Positions 19,939 through 31,534 of a stretch of DNA of 64,000 nt are shown in pieces. This DNA is from Chloranthus sessilifolius (Eukaryota; Streptophyta; Magnoliopsida; Chloranthales; Chloranthaceae): assembly GCA_021018995.1 (NCBI GenBank), contig CM037588.1:91424765-91488764 (forward strand). The letters run 5' to 3'. Position numbers and translations under genes: made by a program. Within the stretch, counting starts at the first letter, position 1. The number at the start of each line of letters is the position of its first letter. Below the pieces are notes generated by a model. It made no database searches and was not told where the DNA came from. It saw only the letters and a program-made list of their open reading frames with translations.

Positions 19939-21624
19939 TTCTGTCCTGTTGGACTCTAGCGAACTGGTGTATGTGATAAGGTGAGGATAAATAGTAATAG
20001 GAGGAATTTCCTGAGATGAATCCTAGGTGATTTGCGATTACCAACTACAGATATTTATCGACGCTGCAACACGTCAATGATCACACGTTTAAGCGAGTGT
20101 GGATTACTTCTATACTAAATCGTCCGCCTGCGAACGTCAGCAGCAGTGTCCTCTTTTAATTAGAGAGTTTCAGCTTTATTTTTAGTTTTCCTTGTTGCGG
20201 TTATGGTCGATTTAGATTCTTTTTTTGTTGTGAATTATGATTAGGCGAGCTTATTATGATGGGTTATTTTAGTGTCCTGATGCTATCAAGAGTCCAATCA
20301 TTTTCAGTTTCTTAGTATCATTAGGAGTCCAATTAATATCAAAGTCCTGGTACTGCTAAGAGTCCAATCAGTTTTAGTCTCCTACTGGTACTAGGAGTGC
20401 ATGTGGATCAGTTCCAATAATATTCAGATTAAACAAAAGAGTCCAATTATATCGCAATTCTAGATAAAGCAGGTATACTAATTTTATTACAATTCTAGAC
20501 AAGTAGATGTATCAATCGCATGACAATCACAACTAAAGCACTTAATGTGATCTTACTAGCATTCTAATTTGAAGAATACAAAGACTAATTTTTTCTACTG
20601 CGACTCTGATTGAAGCAATAAATCAATTTACTAGATTAGAAATAAATGATCGAGGCGACAAAATTAACTCTCTTTTTTTTTTAGAATCATAATCTATGGA
20701 TCAATTATGGTAAAAATCTAACTAATAATAAACGAATTATCTTTCCTAAATTCTGGTTGAGATAATAAAGTGACTGAACTAGAAGACTGAATTGAATCAA
20801 AGCAAATAATGATATAAAGGCATGCTTGATGCAATTAGTCAATTATATTGAAATAAAAAAAACTAAACTATAATTAACTAGTTATTCTTAAACATTCTAA
20901 AAAAAAGGGGGGTTTGGCCCTCTGTGCTAAGGAGGATTGGCCTCGTTCCTGAGTACCCTCCGTAAGCTCCCGTGGGCAAATTGGATGGCTGAGATGAAAG
21001 ATAGATCGATAATTGAATAATAAAAGGGGGATTTTTAGAATTTAGTTCAAAATCATAATAAGAAATTAGATTGAGAAATTATGAACTAAAATTTATATTT
21101 TTTTTGACGGTATAAAAATATAGAATTAAATTATAGATTAAAATTTAGGACTGAATTCGGGTCCGAAATCAGAAAAATCAGGCCGTATGATTAAGGACTG
21201 ATTCTGAACTCTGAGAGTCAGAACCAGAAATTAATGATAGGACTATAGATTAAGATTTTAGAGTAGAATTAGAGCATAAGGATGGTATATTGAACCGCTA
21301 GATTAAGAACCGGTTCTAGAAACCGAGAACTAGAATTGGATATAGAGAAGTTCGGTCCGAAGAGGGTGCTACGGTCTAAAAATTAGAAATAGAATTGAAT
21401 AATTAAACTAAGGGGAAATCCTAAGTCTAAAATTAAATTAAATTCTTACCTAGGGTCTGGGCTGCGGAGAGGAATCATCGAAGATTCGGGGGTTTGAATC
21501 TCGAAATCATGACTAATTTGCTCTATGGGCTTGTCGTCGGAGTTCTCTGGTTTCGAAGTCCCAAAAAATTCCGTTCCCTCTCTCAAAATTACCAGCCTCC
21601 CCTCTCTCTCTTTGAGAAAAAAAG

Positions 21625-21632
21625 CTTTTATA
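21625..21632 (-). promoter_or_regulatory. Minus-strand TATA box, Tat LTR promoter (block 2)
   Basis: The minus strand reads ACTTATAAAAGC, pointing towards T2 pol and about 1.58 kb before the block end. It matches the box at 3400-3407 in position relative to the hairpin array. Confidence 0.5.
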
Positions 21633-21639
21633 AGTTTTC

Positions 21640-22070
21640 ATTCAATTACGTGCCTGTTTTTGAGCGTTTAATTGAATTGCGTGCCAGTTTTCTAGCGCTT
21701 AATCGCTTTGAGTCGGTCACCGATTCAGTGAGCGACCGGCTGAATTACTCAGCGGGTTTTCTAGTCCTAACGAAATTAGGACTAATTACGCGCGTGTTGG
21801 GACGTGCGTAATCCGATTAAGCGTGTTACCTGAAATGCTTAATCGAGGAAACATAGGAGTTAAGGGTAGGAGACTAGGTCGGGCGTAGGCCAATTGCACA
21901 CTGGTCATTTAGCGCTCAATCCAATCGCGCGTCTATTTCCAGGCGCGTAATCGAGTCTCAAAACGGTTTGTGAAAGGAAGTTTGGTCTGATAGGGGACTG
22001 ATCACACACTTGTGGTTCTGCGCATGATCGAATTACGCGTGGGTTTTCAGGCGCTTAATTCAGGGATGTC
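21640..22070. repeat. GCGC hairpin array upstream of minus TATA (block 2)
   Basis: Units include AATTACGCGCGTGTTGGGACGT and CGATTAAGCGTgttacctgaAATGCTTAATCG (21814-21845), the latter with a 9-bp perfect stem. The palindromic GAGTCGGTCACCGATTC cluster at 21712 matches GTCGGTGACCGAC in block 1. Confidence 0.65.
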
Positions 22071-22290
22071 CAGGTATGGTCCCAAGAATGAAATGAAGGA
22101 CTATTGTTCGGTCTGCATTTCAACTATATACTATTGTTTAGTATATAGCCTCCCTACGTTGGGATTTGAGCCGCAGAGCTATTGTTTCAGCTTGTGTTTA
22201 GCCATGTACAGTTGCATGGTCCCATGTCGAGGGTTAAAGAGGTCAAGGGCTGACCAAACGAATTCGTGTACTCCGAGAGGGCGAAATGGA

Positions 22291-22357
22291 GGTGTCTACA
22301 GAAGCCCCTCTTCGGCGCGCTCTTGCGAAGTAAGAACGCGTCGAAGAAGTAGACACC
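22291..22357. repeat. Conserved 67-base hairpin (block 2 copy)
   Basis: The outer arms GGTGTCTAC/GTAGACACC pair perfectly over 9 bp; the inner arms CTTCGGCGCG/CGCGTCGAAG pair at 9 of 10. The flanks (CCGAGAGGGCGAAATGG before, TTTCTTGGGAATTCACAAATG after) are conserved with block 1. Confidence 0.65.
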
Positions 22358-23483
22358 CCTCTTTCGAGGTGCCTTCCCGTTTCTTGGGAATTCACAAATG
22401 TGAATTGGTGATGCTGACATGGCAAGCTTGGCTTTCTGATCTATCAACACAAGCTAAAATAGAGTATTTGAAGGGAAAATGGTAGCTGTTGAAGGACATA
22501 TTTCGGGTCTGTGGGTGCATGGCACAAGCTAACAGAGGGATTTTATGCAATCGAAGTACCAAGGTGTCAATCAAATGTCCAAAACAAGGTCCAGGGACCA
22601 ATAATAAAGAGATGAAACTGTATGTAGTGTTGAAAGCTTTTGCAAGTTATGTCTGATCGAGCGCGTCATTGCTCACACCAATGCGCGTCAGGCATTCCGT
22701 TTCCAATAGGCATTTATAAGTTCTTAGATTGAGTGTACTCATTTGTTTGGCTTCCCAGGGGAATGGTTGATTTGGGCTGGTAATTGAGATAAATTTTGTG
22801 AAGTGTTCTAAGTTGAATTATGCACAGTGGCATATGCGCTCGATTCATCTGGAGTCATTTTTTTTTTTTTTTTGCATCCGAACAAGTGATCCTGTGCAAT
22901 GGTGTATGCGCTTGATTGCGAGTTCAGAGGGCTTTGGGGATCTAAAGGTCAAGGCTAAGTGTAGTTGGTTGTGATATTTAAAGAAAAGTGAGTCGGGTCT
23001 ATGTATTTTATTTATTTTATTCTTTTTCTTTTTTTTTGTTGCAAGTAGGAGAAAGATTTTTGAAATAAAAGATTTTAGAATGAGTGAGGGGTTTTAAAAT
23101 TTTGAGAATTTTATCTTACGATCAATTCGGTGGTAAAACGGAGGAAAATGTGGCTTCCGAGATGTCGCTGAGCAGATCCACCAGTACGAGATTTGTGGAC
23201 CTGACCGTTCATGTGGTTGTCAAGACGACACTTGGCAAGCCGGATACTCCATCTAACCTTCTCGACAAATACTGATGATTGTCTCTTATGGGGGGACTAC
23301 AGTAATTCGCATGTTGAGAGAGACGGGTTTTTAAAACATTTTGACTTAATCATAGATAATTATAATTTAGAAGAAATATCGAGTAATTGAAAAAGGGGTA
23401 GTACTTACCTGGGGGTGATACTTACCTGAATTGTATAGTGAGACTTTGAGAATATTGTAGCGGTGGTACTTTGGCAATATTGT

Positions 23484-24395
23484 AGCGTTGCGACGGGACT
23501 TGATGGCTGTCATTGTAATGCAATGTTCTGGGTGCAATGTCATAGTAGGGTACCCTGAGGATTTTTTTTTTTTTTTGCTTGTTGCTTAAGCGTTGCTTGG
23601 CGGTTGTCGGCGTGATGTCGCGATGGGGCTTTGGTGATTGTAGTGGTACCACGATGGGACCTGAGAGGTATTGCTGGGATGTTCACGTTGTAGCTTGGCA
23701 GTAGTGAAATGCGATGGGACATTGGAGTAGTTCAACATCTTCCTGCTTTTTTTATTTCAGTGGCGTTTGATAGGTTTGTGGCAGGCACTTCGGGAGGAGG
23801 CTCTTTGTTTCGGCGATGGGACATGCTCATGCTTTCTCCCTTTCTTCTTTTAATGCGACAGGTATTGTTTGAATCTTTATTTTTTTTTTGGTAGTGGTGT
23901 CCGCGATGGGAAGTGAGCTAAGCGTTACGCTAGGTAAGGTGTTAATGTGACAAGTGTGTCGAGTTTCTTTCTTTTACAGATATTGGGTTCTGGTGAGATT
24001 ATGTTATAGTTGCGTGTGATTGGCTTAGTTTTTTTCTTTTGTTTGGTGTATTTGCGTTTTTGGGAGATCTGTTTTTTGCTTTTCGCGATGGGCCATGAGG
24101 GCATGGCAACAATTTTGCGATGGGACTGAACGTCAGGGTGGTATCATGCGTGTGTGTTTTCATTGTGGTGGGACGTGCTTGAGTGGCTGCATGATGGGGC
24201 GAGATGGTTTTGATTAAGATGAAATGAACAATGTGGTGAGGGGTGAGACGGTGTCACGTGGGGCATATATGCTTTGTCTGTAATATGGCCAGAGGCGTGG
24301 TCAACATTCTTTTTTTTTTTGGTTACGCGATGGGACAACAGCGAGTGACGGTCCCTTTTCACTTTGAATGGTTCATGAGGCTATGCGATGGGGCA
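23484..24395. repeat. Array of the 11-base motif GCGATGGGACA (block 2)
   Basis: Copies with 0-2 changes lie near 23488, 23619, 23650, 23711, 23813, 23903, 24086, 24116, 24165, 24326 and 24383, all in the plus orientation. The spacer sequence differs from block 1, so the motif outlasts its surroundings. Confidence 0.7.
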
Positions 24396-24469
24396 AAGGG
24401 GACTCTCGCTCGAGAAGGGTAAATTTATGGCAAAATCAAGAATTAAGTGCCTGATATCAGCCGTTTGAA

Positions 24470-24900
24470 CTTATTATGCGCTCGATTCCAGGCGTGTGAT
24501 TCAGGGTCTAAAGTATTTACGTGTGTGTAGGTTAACGTGTGATTGGATTGCACACTATGATTCTTGCCCGCGATCGAAGCATTACCGTGTCATCGGGCAG
24601 GTGACTTTTCGGTCTTGCGCGACTATTCTGAGATGTTTAAACTGATTGCGCGATAGAGCATGGGCGCGAGATTGGAAGGTCGCCCAGTCACTGTACAGGA
24701 GACCTTTCACATTGAGCATCAACTATTTGTCGTTCGATTGGATTGCGGGGTCTGTAGAAAGCGCGGGATCGGGAGGTCGCGCTATCTGTGCGGGCAACAG
24801 TCATATTGCGCGCCTGGTTAGGAGCACGGGTTTTGGATTGGGCGCTATATGTGTAGCTCGTGATTAAATTAAGTACATTTTTCCATGCGCATGATCAGGG
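24470..24900. repeat. GCGC hairpin array upstream of plus TATA (block 2)
   Basis: Units such as TTATTATGCGCTCGATTCC, CATATTGCGCGCCTGG and ATTGGGCGCTATATGTG. It also holds GGTCGCCCAGTCACTGTACA near 24680, related to the GACCGAC cluster of the minus-strand arrays. It ends just before TATATAAG at 24909. Confidence 0.6.
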
Positions 24901-24908
24901 TCGTGTTC

Positions 24909-24916
24909 TATATAAG
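24909..24916 (+). promoter_or_regulatory. Plus-strand TATA box, antisense module 1 (block 2)
   Basis: TTCTATATAAGCGGGG, a good TATA box, followed by CTTCATTCACTTTTCATTCTC. It is the counterpart of 6706 in block 1. Confidence 0.6.
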
Positions 24917-24949
24917 CGGGGGAGCTTCATTCACTTTTCATTCTCGGGT

Positions 24950-25450
24950 TTAGTCTCGAGTCTTGACTTTTCTGAGTGTTCTAGCGTTCTGAGATTCGTG
25001 TTTTAGCGATATTGAGTGATTTAATCGTCAGATTGGGATGGGGTATCTTCCTATATTCGTTATTTCACGTGCTCTTCATGCTAGTGTGATGTCCGGGGAT
25101 AGTATCATTGTAGGAATGGGCGGTATTGGGAATGAGAGCGTCGGTCTTCACACTGTTCCTTTCTAGGGAGCAGTGAAGGCAGCATTGATGGGGCGGCGAC
25201 GGAGGAAGTGAAGATGGCAGGGAGAGGAGGTGCTGTAAATGGAGGGATGTATCCCTAACCCATTTTCCGTCTCTTCTGCTGGTGGCTCATTTAAGTTCTC
25301 CAAGTCTGGTTGCAATATTTCTGAAGCCTCTGATTGAATGTTCTGCTCTTCATTTTGGCTCATTGTAATTTTGGTTTTCGTTTTGAGTTGTATGCTAGAT
25401 TTTAGGTTTTCGTTTTGGGTTGTAATTCGGGACGTATTCCTCCAATGGAA
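24950..25450 (+). pseudogene. Gene relic 1, upstream antisense module (block 2)
   Basis: This is the counterpart of 6735-7175. It carries GAATGGGCGGTATTGGGAAT and CTTCACACTGTTCC, and ends at the 3' motif (25431-25449, decayed to GACGTATTCCTCCAATGG). No protein is recognisable. Confidence 0.4.
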
Positions 25451-26474
25451 CTTCTAAAACTTTAAATTATAAATAAAGGGGCATTTTTTATTATTATTAT
25501 TTTTATTCCTTATATTGTGCAGTTGGTTGGCTTGAATTTTGGTTGATGGATTAATTGGACTTGTCTGCTTTGTCATAGTTTTAAGATTTGAGTAAGCTTG
25601 TAGTTTTAAAGTTCGTTATGAGAATGACCCAAGGTTTATTCATTCGTCCTATTAGGTCCTACTTAGTAGGTTCACTTGATTTTTATCAGGCTTGTTTGGG
25701 GCATTTTTTTTTTTATGCTCATTTCTTGATTTAATTTATTGATGGATTAGTTGGATTTATTTGATTTGTTTGATTTATTTTAGGATTTAATTTAGTTTAG
25801 GGTTTCACTCTGGATTTATTGAGGGTTTATCTCAAGATTAATTTATTTTATTGAGTTTTGTTTAGAGGGTTTACTTGGTTCTGATGGGTTTATTTGGAGC
25901 ATTTTCTTTTTGGTCCCAAATGAGTCAGGGTCTTATTCCATAAAATTATTCTTTTATTTAAAGTTTAAAGTATTTTGTTTAAGTCTTTTTATTTGATTTG
26001 AGATGACACTTGTTAGAAGCGTATGAATTCAGGGTTTAATTTAAAGTTTCTAGATGGGTGCTAAGTGTTTGAATCGTATTGGTCTATCTAGACTTGAGGA
26101 GTTTTTTTTTTTAGAGGGGAAAGTATCGTGTAATTATTGGTTCATCTTGGTTTTCATGGATCGTGGTCTTTTAAAGGGGTATGTGTATGATTTTGGATTC
26201 AATCAGCTTGGTAGGGGGTTCAGATGTGTGGCATTTGTCAGTTGATAATTCAAAGGACATAGTTTATAAATGTCTGAGTCAGGTTTTGGGTTTGAATATT
26301 TTGTTCTCTTATTTCAAGTTTAAAGTTTGAAAGTTTTCTCCCCTTTTTTTTTTGTTTGGGGCGTCTTGTGTTTGTAATTTTGGGGCATTTTATTTATTTG
26401 TTTATTAATGTCTTTTATTCCTTTCTGTTTCGTATCTTGGGTATTGGACCCGATGGACTGTGCTTATTAAGTGG

Positions 26475-26960
26475 ATAATGAGAATGGACGGCATTGGAAA
26501 TTCAGAGTGACGCTAGGGTTGGTGCTATCAATCCAACTCCAAGTGCCACCCCATCGGGGGAAGAGATGGAAGAGAAATAGGTGGTAGAGAGGGAACCCAA
26601 GGATAAGGCAAGGTCAGAGTTCTTGTGACCGATACCTATGTTTCCTTAGTAGGCTCTGCGGATTCAGTGTTAGTTGCTCCTCATTTTTTAATGTGTCCAA
26701 GGGGAGCTTCCAACAATGGATCCACAGGTCCTGGGTGGCTTTCTGTGAGCCACTCTTTCCTTCCTATCAGTTCGGGGCAAGGGGAAGAGGTTATCACGGT
26801 TAGAATTTACTCAGGGTGCTTTCCTTCACCGAGCTTCTCTGAAATTTCTAGTTTCTTAGATAGATTCGGATTCGGGCATTGCCTGAACGTGCTGATTTCA
26901 GCATTCTTATTTTCACTATATATTCAGAGGGTATGCCTTTGGTGTGTGTTGTAATTGTTT
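26475..26960 (+). pseudogene. Gene relic 2, upstream antisense module (block 2)
   Basis: This is the counterpart of 7840-8360, ending at 26928-26946 (AGGGTATGCCTTTGGTGTG). The frame at 26625-26954 is open but its translation does not align with block 1, so I treat it as chance. The preceding 25450-26470 is A/T-rich with no feature I can support. Confidence 0.35.
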
Positions 26961-27439
26961 TATTGATCTATAAAGTGGTTGTGTTCTCTATATCTCTTGT
27001 CTTGTTTTGGTTTGACTTTCTTGGTATCGTGTTTGACTCATGTGATTTTTATTTATTTGGATTTAGTTTAATTTAGATTTATTAAACTCAGGGAGCACCA
27101 GGGGTAGTTTCCCCTTTTTTGTTGTTTTTTTTTTATAGCTTTAGCTTAAGGGATATAGAGGCGATGAGGGGCATTTTTTTGTTGTATATATTTTTTTATT
27201 AGAACGTATGGAAGATGGGGGCTACCTTTATTTTTGGTGTAATTGATGAATGTGAAGGAGGGGGCATTTTTTTGTTGTTCGGTCTTAGGTTTGGGGCGCT
27301 CTCTTTTCCTTTCAGGGCGCGTGTTTCTTTAAGTTAGAAGTGTTTTGGTGGTTTCACCAAGGGTGTAACTCGGGTCGATAGTAAATGTCAGGAACGTCCT
27401 AATTTCAGGTTTTGGCTTGCTATCTTGGGTGTGAAAATT

Positions 27440-27795
27440 TTGTTTATGAGAAAATTAAGCGCTTATCCCTGGGCGTTTAATCTAATTATGTGCCAAAATT
27501 TGAGCATGCATTTTGGAACGGTGAAGAGTTATTATGCGCTAGTTCATAGGCATTTAATTCATTTAAGCGTTTGAACCTATGTGCAGGATGAACATGACCG
27601 CTGGCATTCCCACGTCGACATGTAGGCATTTGAGGTGATTACGTGCTCTCAGTTACGTGCACGATCAACCGGTCGGATAGATGTGAGTGGGCGACAAAAC
27701 CATTTACGCGCTCATCAGTGGGCGTTTGATCAGAATTAAGCGTTTCATGAGTGGCGCATGATTTGATTGAGCACTTTATTTCAAGCACGCAATTC
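27440..27795. repeat. GCGC hairpin array upstream of PMD gene B
   Basis: Units such as AAGCGCTTATCCCTGGGCG, GTTATTATGCGCTAGTTC, TTTACGCGCTCATCAGTGGG and CAAGCACGCAATTCAGG, ending about 10 bases before the TATA at 27806. Confidence 0.6.
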
Positions 27796-27805
27796 AGGCG
27801 ACTTC

Positions 27806-27813
27806 TATAAATT
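27806..27813 (+). promoter_or_regulatory. TATA box of PMD gene B
   Basis: ACTTCTATAAATTG, 177 bases before the ATG at 27983, preceded by a hairpin array. The leader (CATTTTCATCACGCGATTC) resembles the module 1 leaders. Confidence 0.55.
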
Positions 27814-27988
27814 GTTCAGAACTTCTCATTTTCATCACGCGATTCATTTTAGTCTTTGATTTTCTTATTTCCTAGTTTATGCGTGCTCATTTTTCGTGTT
27901 TTCGTGATATCCTGTGATCTGGTCTTCCGTTTCGAGTGTCGTTTCTTCCATGTTCTTCAGTTTTTTGAGCTCTTCGTATTAGATGGAG

Positions 27989-28051
27989 GGTGAGGGTGTT
28001 GGTAGGCTAGAGCTCACTAGGGTGAGGGTGTTGGTAGGCCAGAGCTCACTA
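27989..28051 (+). repeat. 32-bp tandem duplication in exon 1 of PMD gene B
   Basis: Two copies of GGTGAGGGTGTTGGTAGGC... with one mismatch (CTAG against CCAG). A 32-bp addition shifts the reading frame just after the start codon. Confidence 0.85.
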
Positions 28052-30671
28052 TTTCTGAGTTAGAGGGGATGTTGATGAGTGATGGAGGTGAGAGTTCAAG
28101 CGCACAGGCTAGAGCCGTTGCCATAGAGGCAGATATTAGGGAGATGGTCGCGGAGGGAGTCCCCGAGGGTGACTAGATGGTGGTTAGGGAGGAGGTACTC
28201 GAGGCTGAGCCAGGGGTAGCCGAGGAGGAGGGCGACAGAGTTGAGGGTGAGCAAGGTGAGGAGCAGCCAGGCGCTGAGCCTCGAGATCGTAGGCACTATC
28301 CACTGGAGGATTTCTTTGCCAGAAGTCGGGTAGGTCCCTGCAAGTAAAAGTTCTTCCATTTTCCTAGGCATCCAGGCTATGACATAGGCTCGTTAGGATC
28401 TATAAACCCTTTTTATTTATGTCGAACCTGCATTGATTATGGGTCGTGTTTACTTGTGTATTATGACGACATGTTCTATTTAGTTGTTCTTATCATGTTT
28501 TATGTGTTCGTTGTAAGTTATTATTTTATTGTTTGGGCATATTTCATTTGATTTGAGCTCTAAATTTATTTATCTTTCGTCATAGGTATGCGTTAGTCTT
28601 ACTGTCATTGTTTGTGTTTTGTTCACTAGGAGCCCCCGCGGCTAGCTATCAGCACGGCATGGATCGAGTCTCATACTTGGTACTGTGCCTTGCTAGAGTT
28701 TTAGCGGGAGCGGTTGGTGTCTTTCAGGTTTGAGATGATTTTGGAGTTGGAGCCTTTTTAGGTCGATCGGGGCTTGATCGGGGCGATTATAGAGAGGTGG
28801 AGTGAGAGGCATCGGGCACTTCTCTTTCCAGTCGGTATGATGCTGCCGACCTCTGAGGACTGGGTCTGCATTACTAGTCTTCATTTTGAGGGTGAGTCTA
28901 TCACGGGACGGATGACAGGGAGTTATCTAGAGGTATGTGAGGGGATCCTGGGTGTCCCTTATACGTTGAGTGGATCGGGGTCAGGTGTTGCTCGGGTCAC
29001 TTGGTTTTTCGATATGTTCGCGAGTGGGTTCACCCCTCCGAGGTGTCATTCGAAGGCAGCAGTGATTTATGAGACACGTTGTGTGAGGGTGATGGGCTGG
29101 AGCCCGTGATCGAGCCAGGATTGGCCGCAGATAGGGTGCTCTGAGAATTCTTGATGCACTTCTTGGGCACAGTACTTTTCTCTTCTTTGACTCGAGGATG
29201 CGTCACCGGGTTAGTTTTTATGATTTTGAGGGATCTAGACCGAGTCTCGACCTATGCGTGGGGTGCGACTGCGTTGGCGCATCTCTACGAGCAGTTTTAC
29301 CGTCGGGGTCAGGGGATAGCATCGATCGGAGGTTTCCTCCCATTTCTCCATGTGAGTTTTAGTTAAATTGGTATCGTGGTGACCCTTTTTTTAATCTTTA
29401 GTCATAGTGACGATCTTAATGTTTGTTGCGTGTGGTCGTTATGGTTATGTTATCCTTTTCAGTTTTGGGCATATGATCATTTTGCTTTTCTGCGTCTGAG
29501 GGTCCCATCGGAGATTTTGTTCACGTTCACGCGGATGCGTGTGTGGAGGGAGGCATTGAGGATATGCATGCAGGGCAGGTATGTATATGACGTTATATTT
29601 TCATTTGACTTCATCTATTTTTATTTTGGAGGCCCTTAGGCTTCGTTCATGGATTGATTTGTTCCTTTGAATAGGTGATCTGGAGACCCTATGACGGTGC
29701 AGAGGACGCGGGTGAGGCGGTGATTGAGTCTGGCCGACCCTTCTTCGATGTGGACATATGGGTCTATTGTTTTAAGCAAGTGGAGAGGATCCACACCTCT
29801 CGGGTGGTACGGTAGCTGGGACTCGATCAGGGAGTCCCTCCGGCGACTAGCCATAGGGTGGCTAAGAGGATGACCGGCCCTCCAGGCCAAAATTTTGCGG
29901 AGAGGATGGTGCTCCAGATAGCTGATTTCAGAGCCGGGGGGACCAGAGTCACAGGGGCACATGATGAGGCTGATGTGCGAGAGTATAGGAGGTGGTTTGG
30001 TGCGTTGGGTGGTGGGCGTCTCTTCACGTGTCCTTTTCATAGTAGTGGTTCTTTTGCTGTCGGCGGGCCGGAGTTGGTGTTGGCATTGAGGGAGAGGATG
30101 GTCGCATTGGAGGAGGGCCACCTCACTGTGAGTGTGCGGGGAGCATTGGACGCCCTCCATAGGGCGATGGAGGAGATGGGGCATGCTCCTTGTCCTGATG
30201 AGGAGATGTTGCATTCTTTGACTGAGTCAGTTGTCAGGGCCAGGGTGGCGAAGGATGAGTTAGGAGTTCGACTAGCAGAGGCTCGTCAGCTCCTGGTGAG
30301 TTAGGTCGCTGGTTTTAATTCATCCATGCGTTATATTGGTTTATTCTAGTAATATTTTTAATATAGTGGTCTTGTTTTCATTGTGGCTAGTTTGAGAGAG
30401 AGTCTGAGGTTGCTCACCAGACGACGATGATCGAGTTATTGCGCGGCCAGCAGCAGGCGGGTCATGCGGTGGAGGCTAGTTTAAGTTTGGAGATCGAGCG
30501 ATTGGTAAGTATCTTGGATTAGACTTATTAACTATTGACGGTTCGAGGATCCTTGCTAATGTTGGCATATTGGTGGCATTTTTAGATAACAAAGCTTTCC
30601 GCTGCAGGGGCTTCCGCTCGGGCATTTGATCCTTCTTCAATGGTTTCCTCCAGTTGGGAGGATCCAGTGAT

Positions 30672-30676
30672 AGCTC
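30672..30676. repeat. Target-site duplication AGCTC, left
   Basis: Pairs with 44362-44366 on either side of the Athila element. Confidence 0.9.
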
Positions 30677-30959
30677 TGTTGAGAACTAGAAAATATCATT
30701 TTCCACCCTTTAACCTGGGCCTTGATAGACCCTTGAGAGAACTAAATCAGTGTTTTAAGTGCTTGTGTTACAGCTAACAATAAAGACAGGCTTAACCATG
30801 AAAGCAGCCTAAAAGTGCCAAAAAGATGATAATCCATGTCGATCCAAAGGAAGAAATGGAAGGGATAACCTCACTAGCTGTCAAAATGCCTGAACTGAAG
30901 AGGCAAAGACCTGGTCTCAACCCAGAAAAGAAATGTGGAGCAATTCGAACAGAAAAATA

Positions 30960-31170
30960 CACTACAGAGTGCTTTTCGAAAAGAACCTGAACTCTGCGAA
31001 AAGAACTAAAAGCTCCAGGCTTAGTTTTCGAAGAGCACCTGAACTCTTCGAAAGGATGATTGACCTATTCGAAAAGAAGAGAACTCCTTGCGAACAGAAC
31101 CTGAACTTTGCGAAAAGAGCTTCAGGAGTCATAGTACCTTGCGAAAAGTTCCCTAAACTATGCGAAATGG
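30960..31170 (+). repeat. Cluster of [TG]CGAAAAG motifs in Athila U3
   Basis: About ten copies of TTCGAAAAG, GCGAAAAG or TTCGAAGAG in 210 bp, often followed by AACCTGAACT. The same motif cluster appears inside the element at 38390-38620, ahead of the 3' ORF. Confidence 0.7.
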
Positions 31171-31392
31171 TATTATGGAGATTCCTAACCTCTGTAAGGG
31201 TAATTCAGTAATCTTTTTCACGCGTCCCAATGCATTTAAAAACCTAGGGACATTCCAGAAGATTCTAAGCACGAAGCGAAGGCATATCCACCCCATGTGA
31301 GCACCCGAAGATGAAATCACTTGGCGGGAACTTCTAGAAGCTCTAACAGATTTTCAAATTTTGCATAACAGAATTGATGCTTATGTCGCCTG

Positions 31393-31493
31393 ATTGGCTG
31401 AACCAGATCGAGCAATTCACGATTGGCCGTAATGATCCGGATCCTTGTGCTCGACTACCATTGGTTGATACAGATCTAAGCACTTCTGATTGG
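31393..31493 (+). promoter_or_regulatory. Four inverted CCAAT boxes upstream of Athila TATA
   Basis: ATTGG at 31393, 31422, 31460 and 31489, spaced 29, 38 and 29 bp, the last about 34 bp before the TATA. All four are kept in the 3' LTR (about 43238-43335). Confidence 0.6.
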
Positions 31494-31526
31494 TCGATAC
31501 ACATCTGAGCTAGACCTGCAGAAAAC

Positions 31527-31534
31527 TATAAATA
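31527..31534 (+). promoter_or_regulatory. TATA box of Athila 5' LTR
   Basis: AACTATAAATAGATG; the identical box in the 3' LTR is at 43370-43377. Confidence 0.75.

Larger units (their letters stand above)
20043..27805 (-). repeat. LTR-like inter-element block 2 (between T2 pol and PMD gene B)
   Basis: This is homologous to block 1 in the same order: end ATATTTATCGACGCTGCAAC, a segment with CGAGTACCC-like CCTGAGTACCCTCCGTAAGC at 20950, minus TATA at 21625, hairpin array, 67-base hairpin at 22291, CGCTGAGCAGATCCACCAG at 23168 (block 1: 4950), GCGATGGGAC array, hairpin array, plus TATA at 24909, gene relics, third hairpin array. It is about 1 kb longer than block 1. ORFs at 21494-21811 and 22012-22485 fall in the hairpin arrays and are not proteins I can support. 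Confidence 0.6.
27983..30676 (+). pseudogene. Antisense PMD gene, copy B, exons 1-6 (5' part)
   Basis: Exons: 27983-28329, 28630-29351, 29463-29578, 29675-30295, 30391-30504 and 30586-30676, where exon 6 is cut by the Athila insertion. The PMD reads LLFPVGMMLPTSEDWVCI, WFFDMFASGFTPPR, LRDLDRVSTYAWGATALAHL and YEQFYRRGQG. Exon 1 has a 32-bp tandem duplication (27989-28019 and 28021-28051) that breaks the frame. TAG codons at 28702 and 28759 interrupt exon 2 (both likely from CAG), and exon 3 is about 40 bases shorter than in copy A. Splice sites match copy A throughout. PMD proteins are nuclear factors in hosts; the role of element-borne copies is unknown. Confidence 0.75.

Noticed and set aside
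30933..31211. 92-codon frame in the Athila 5' LTR
   Set aside because: U3 sequence with repeated TCGAAAAG motifs; the 3' LTR copy breaks it at 42986.
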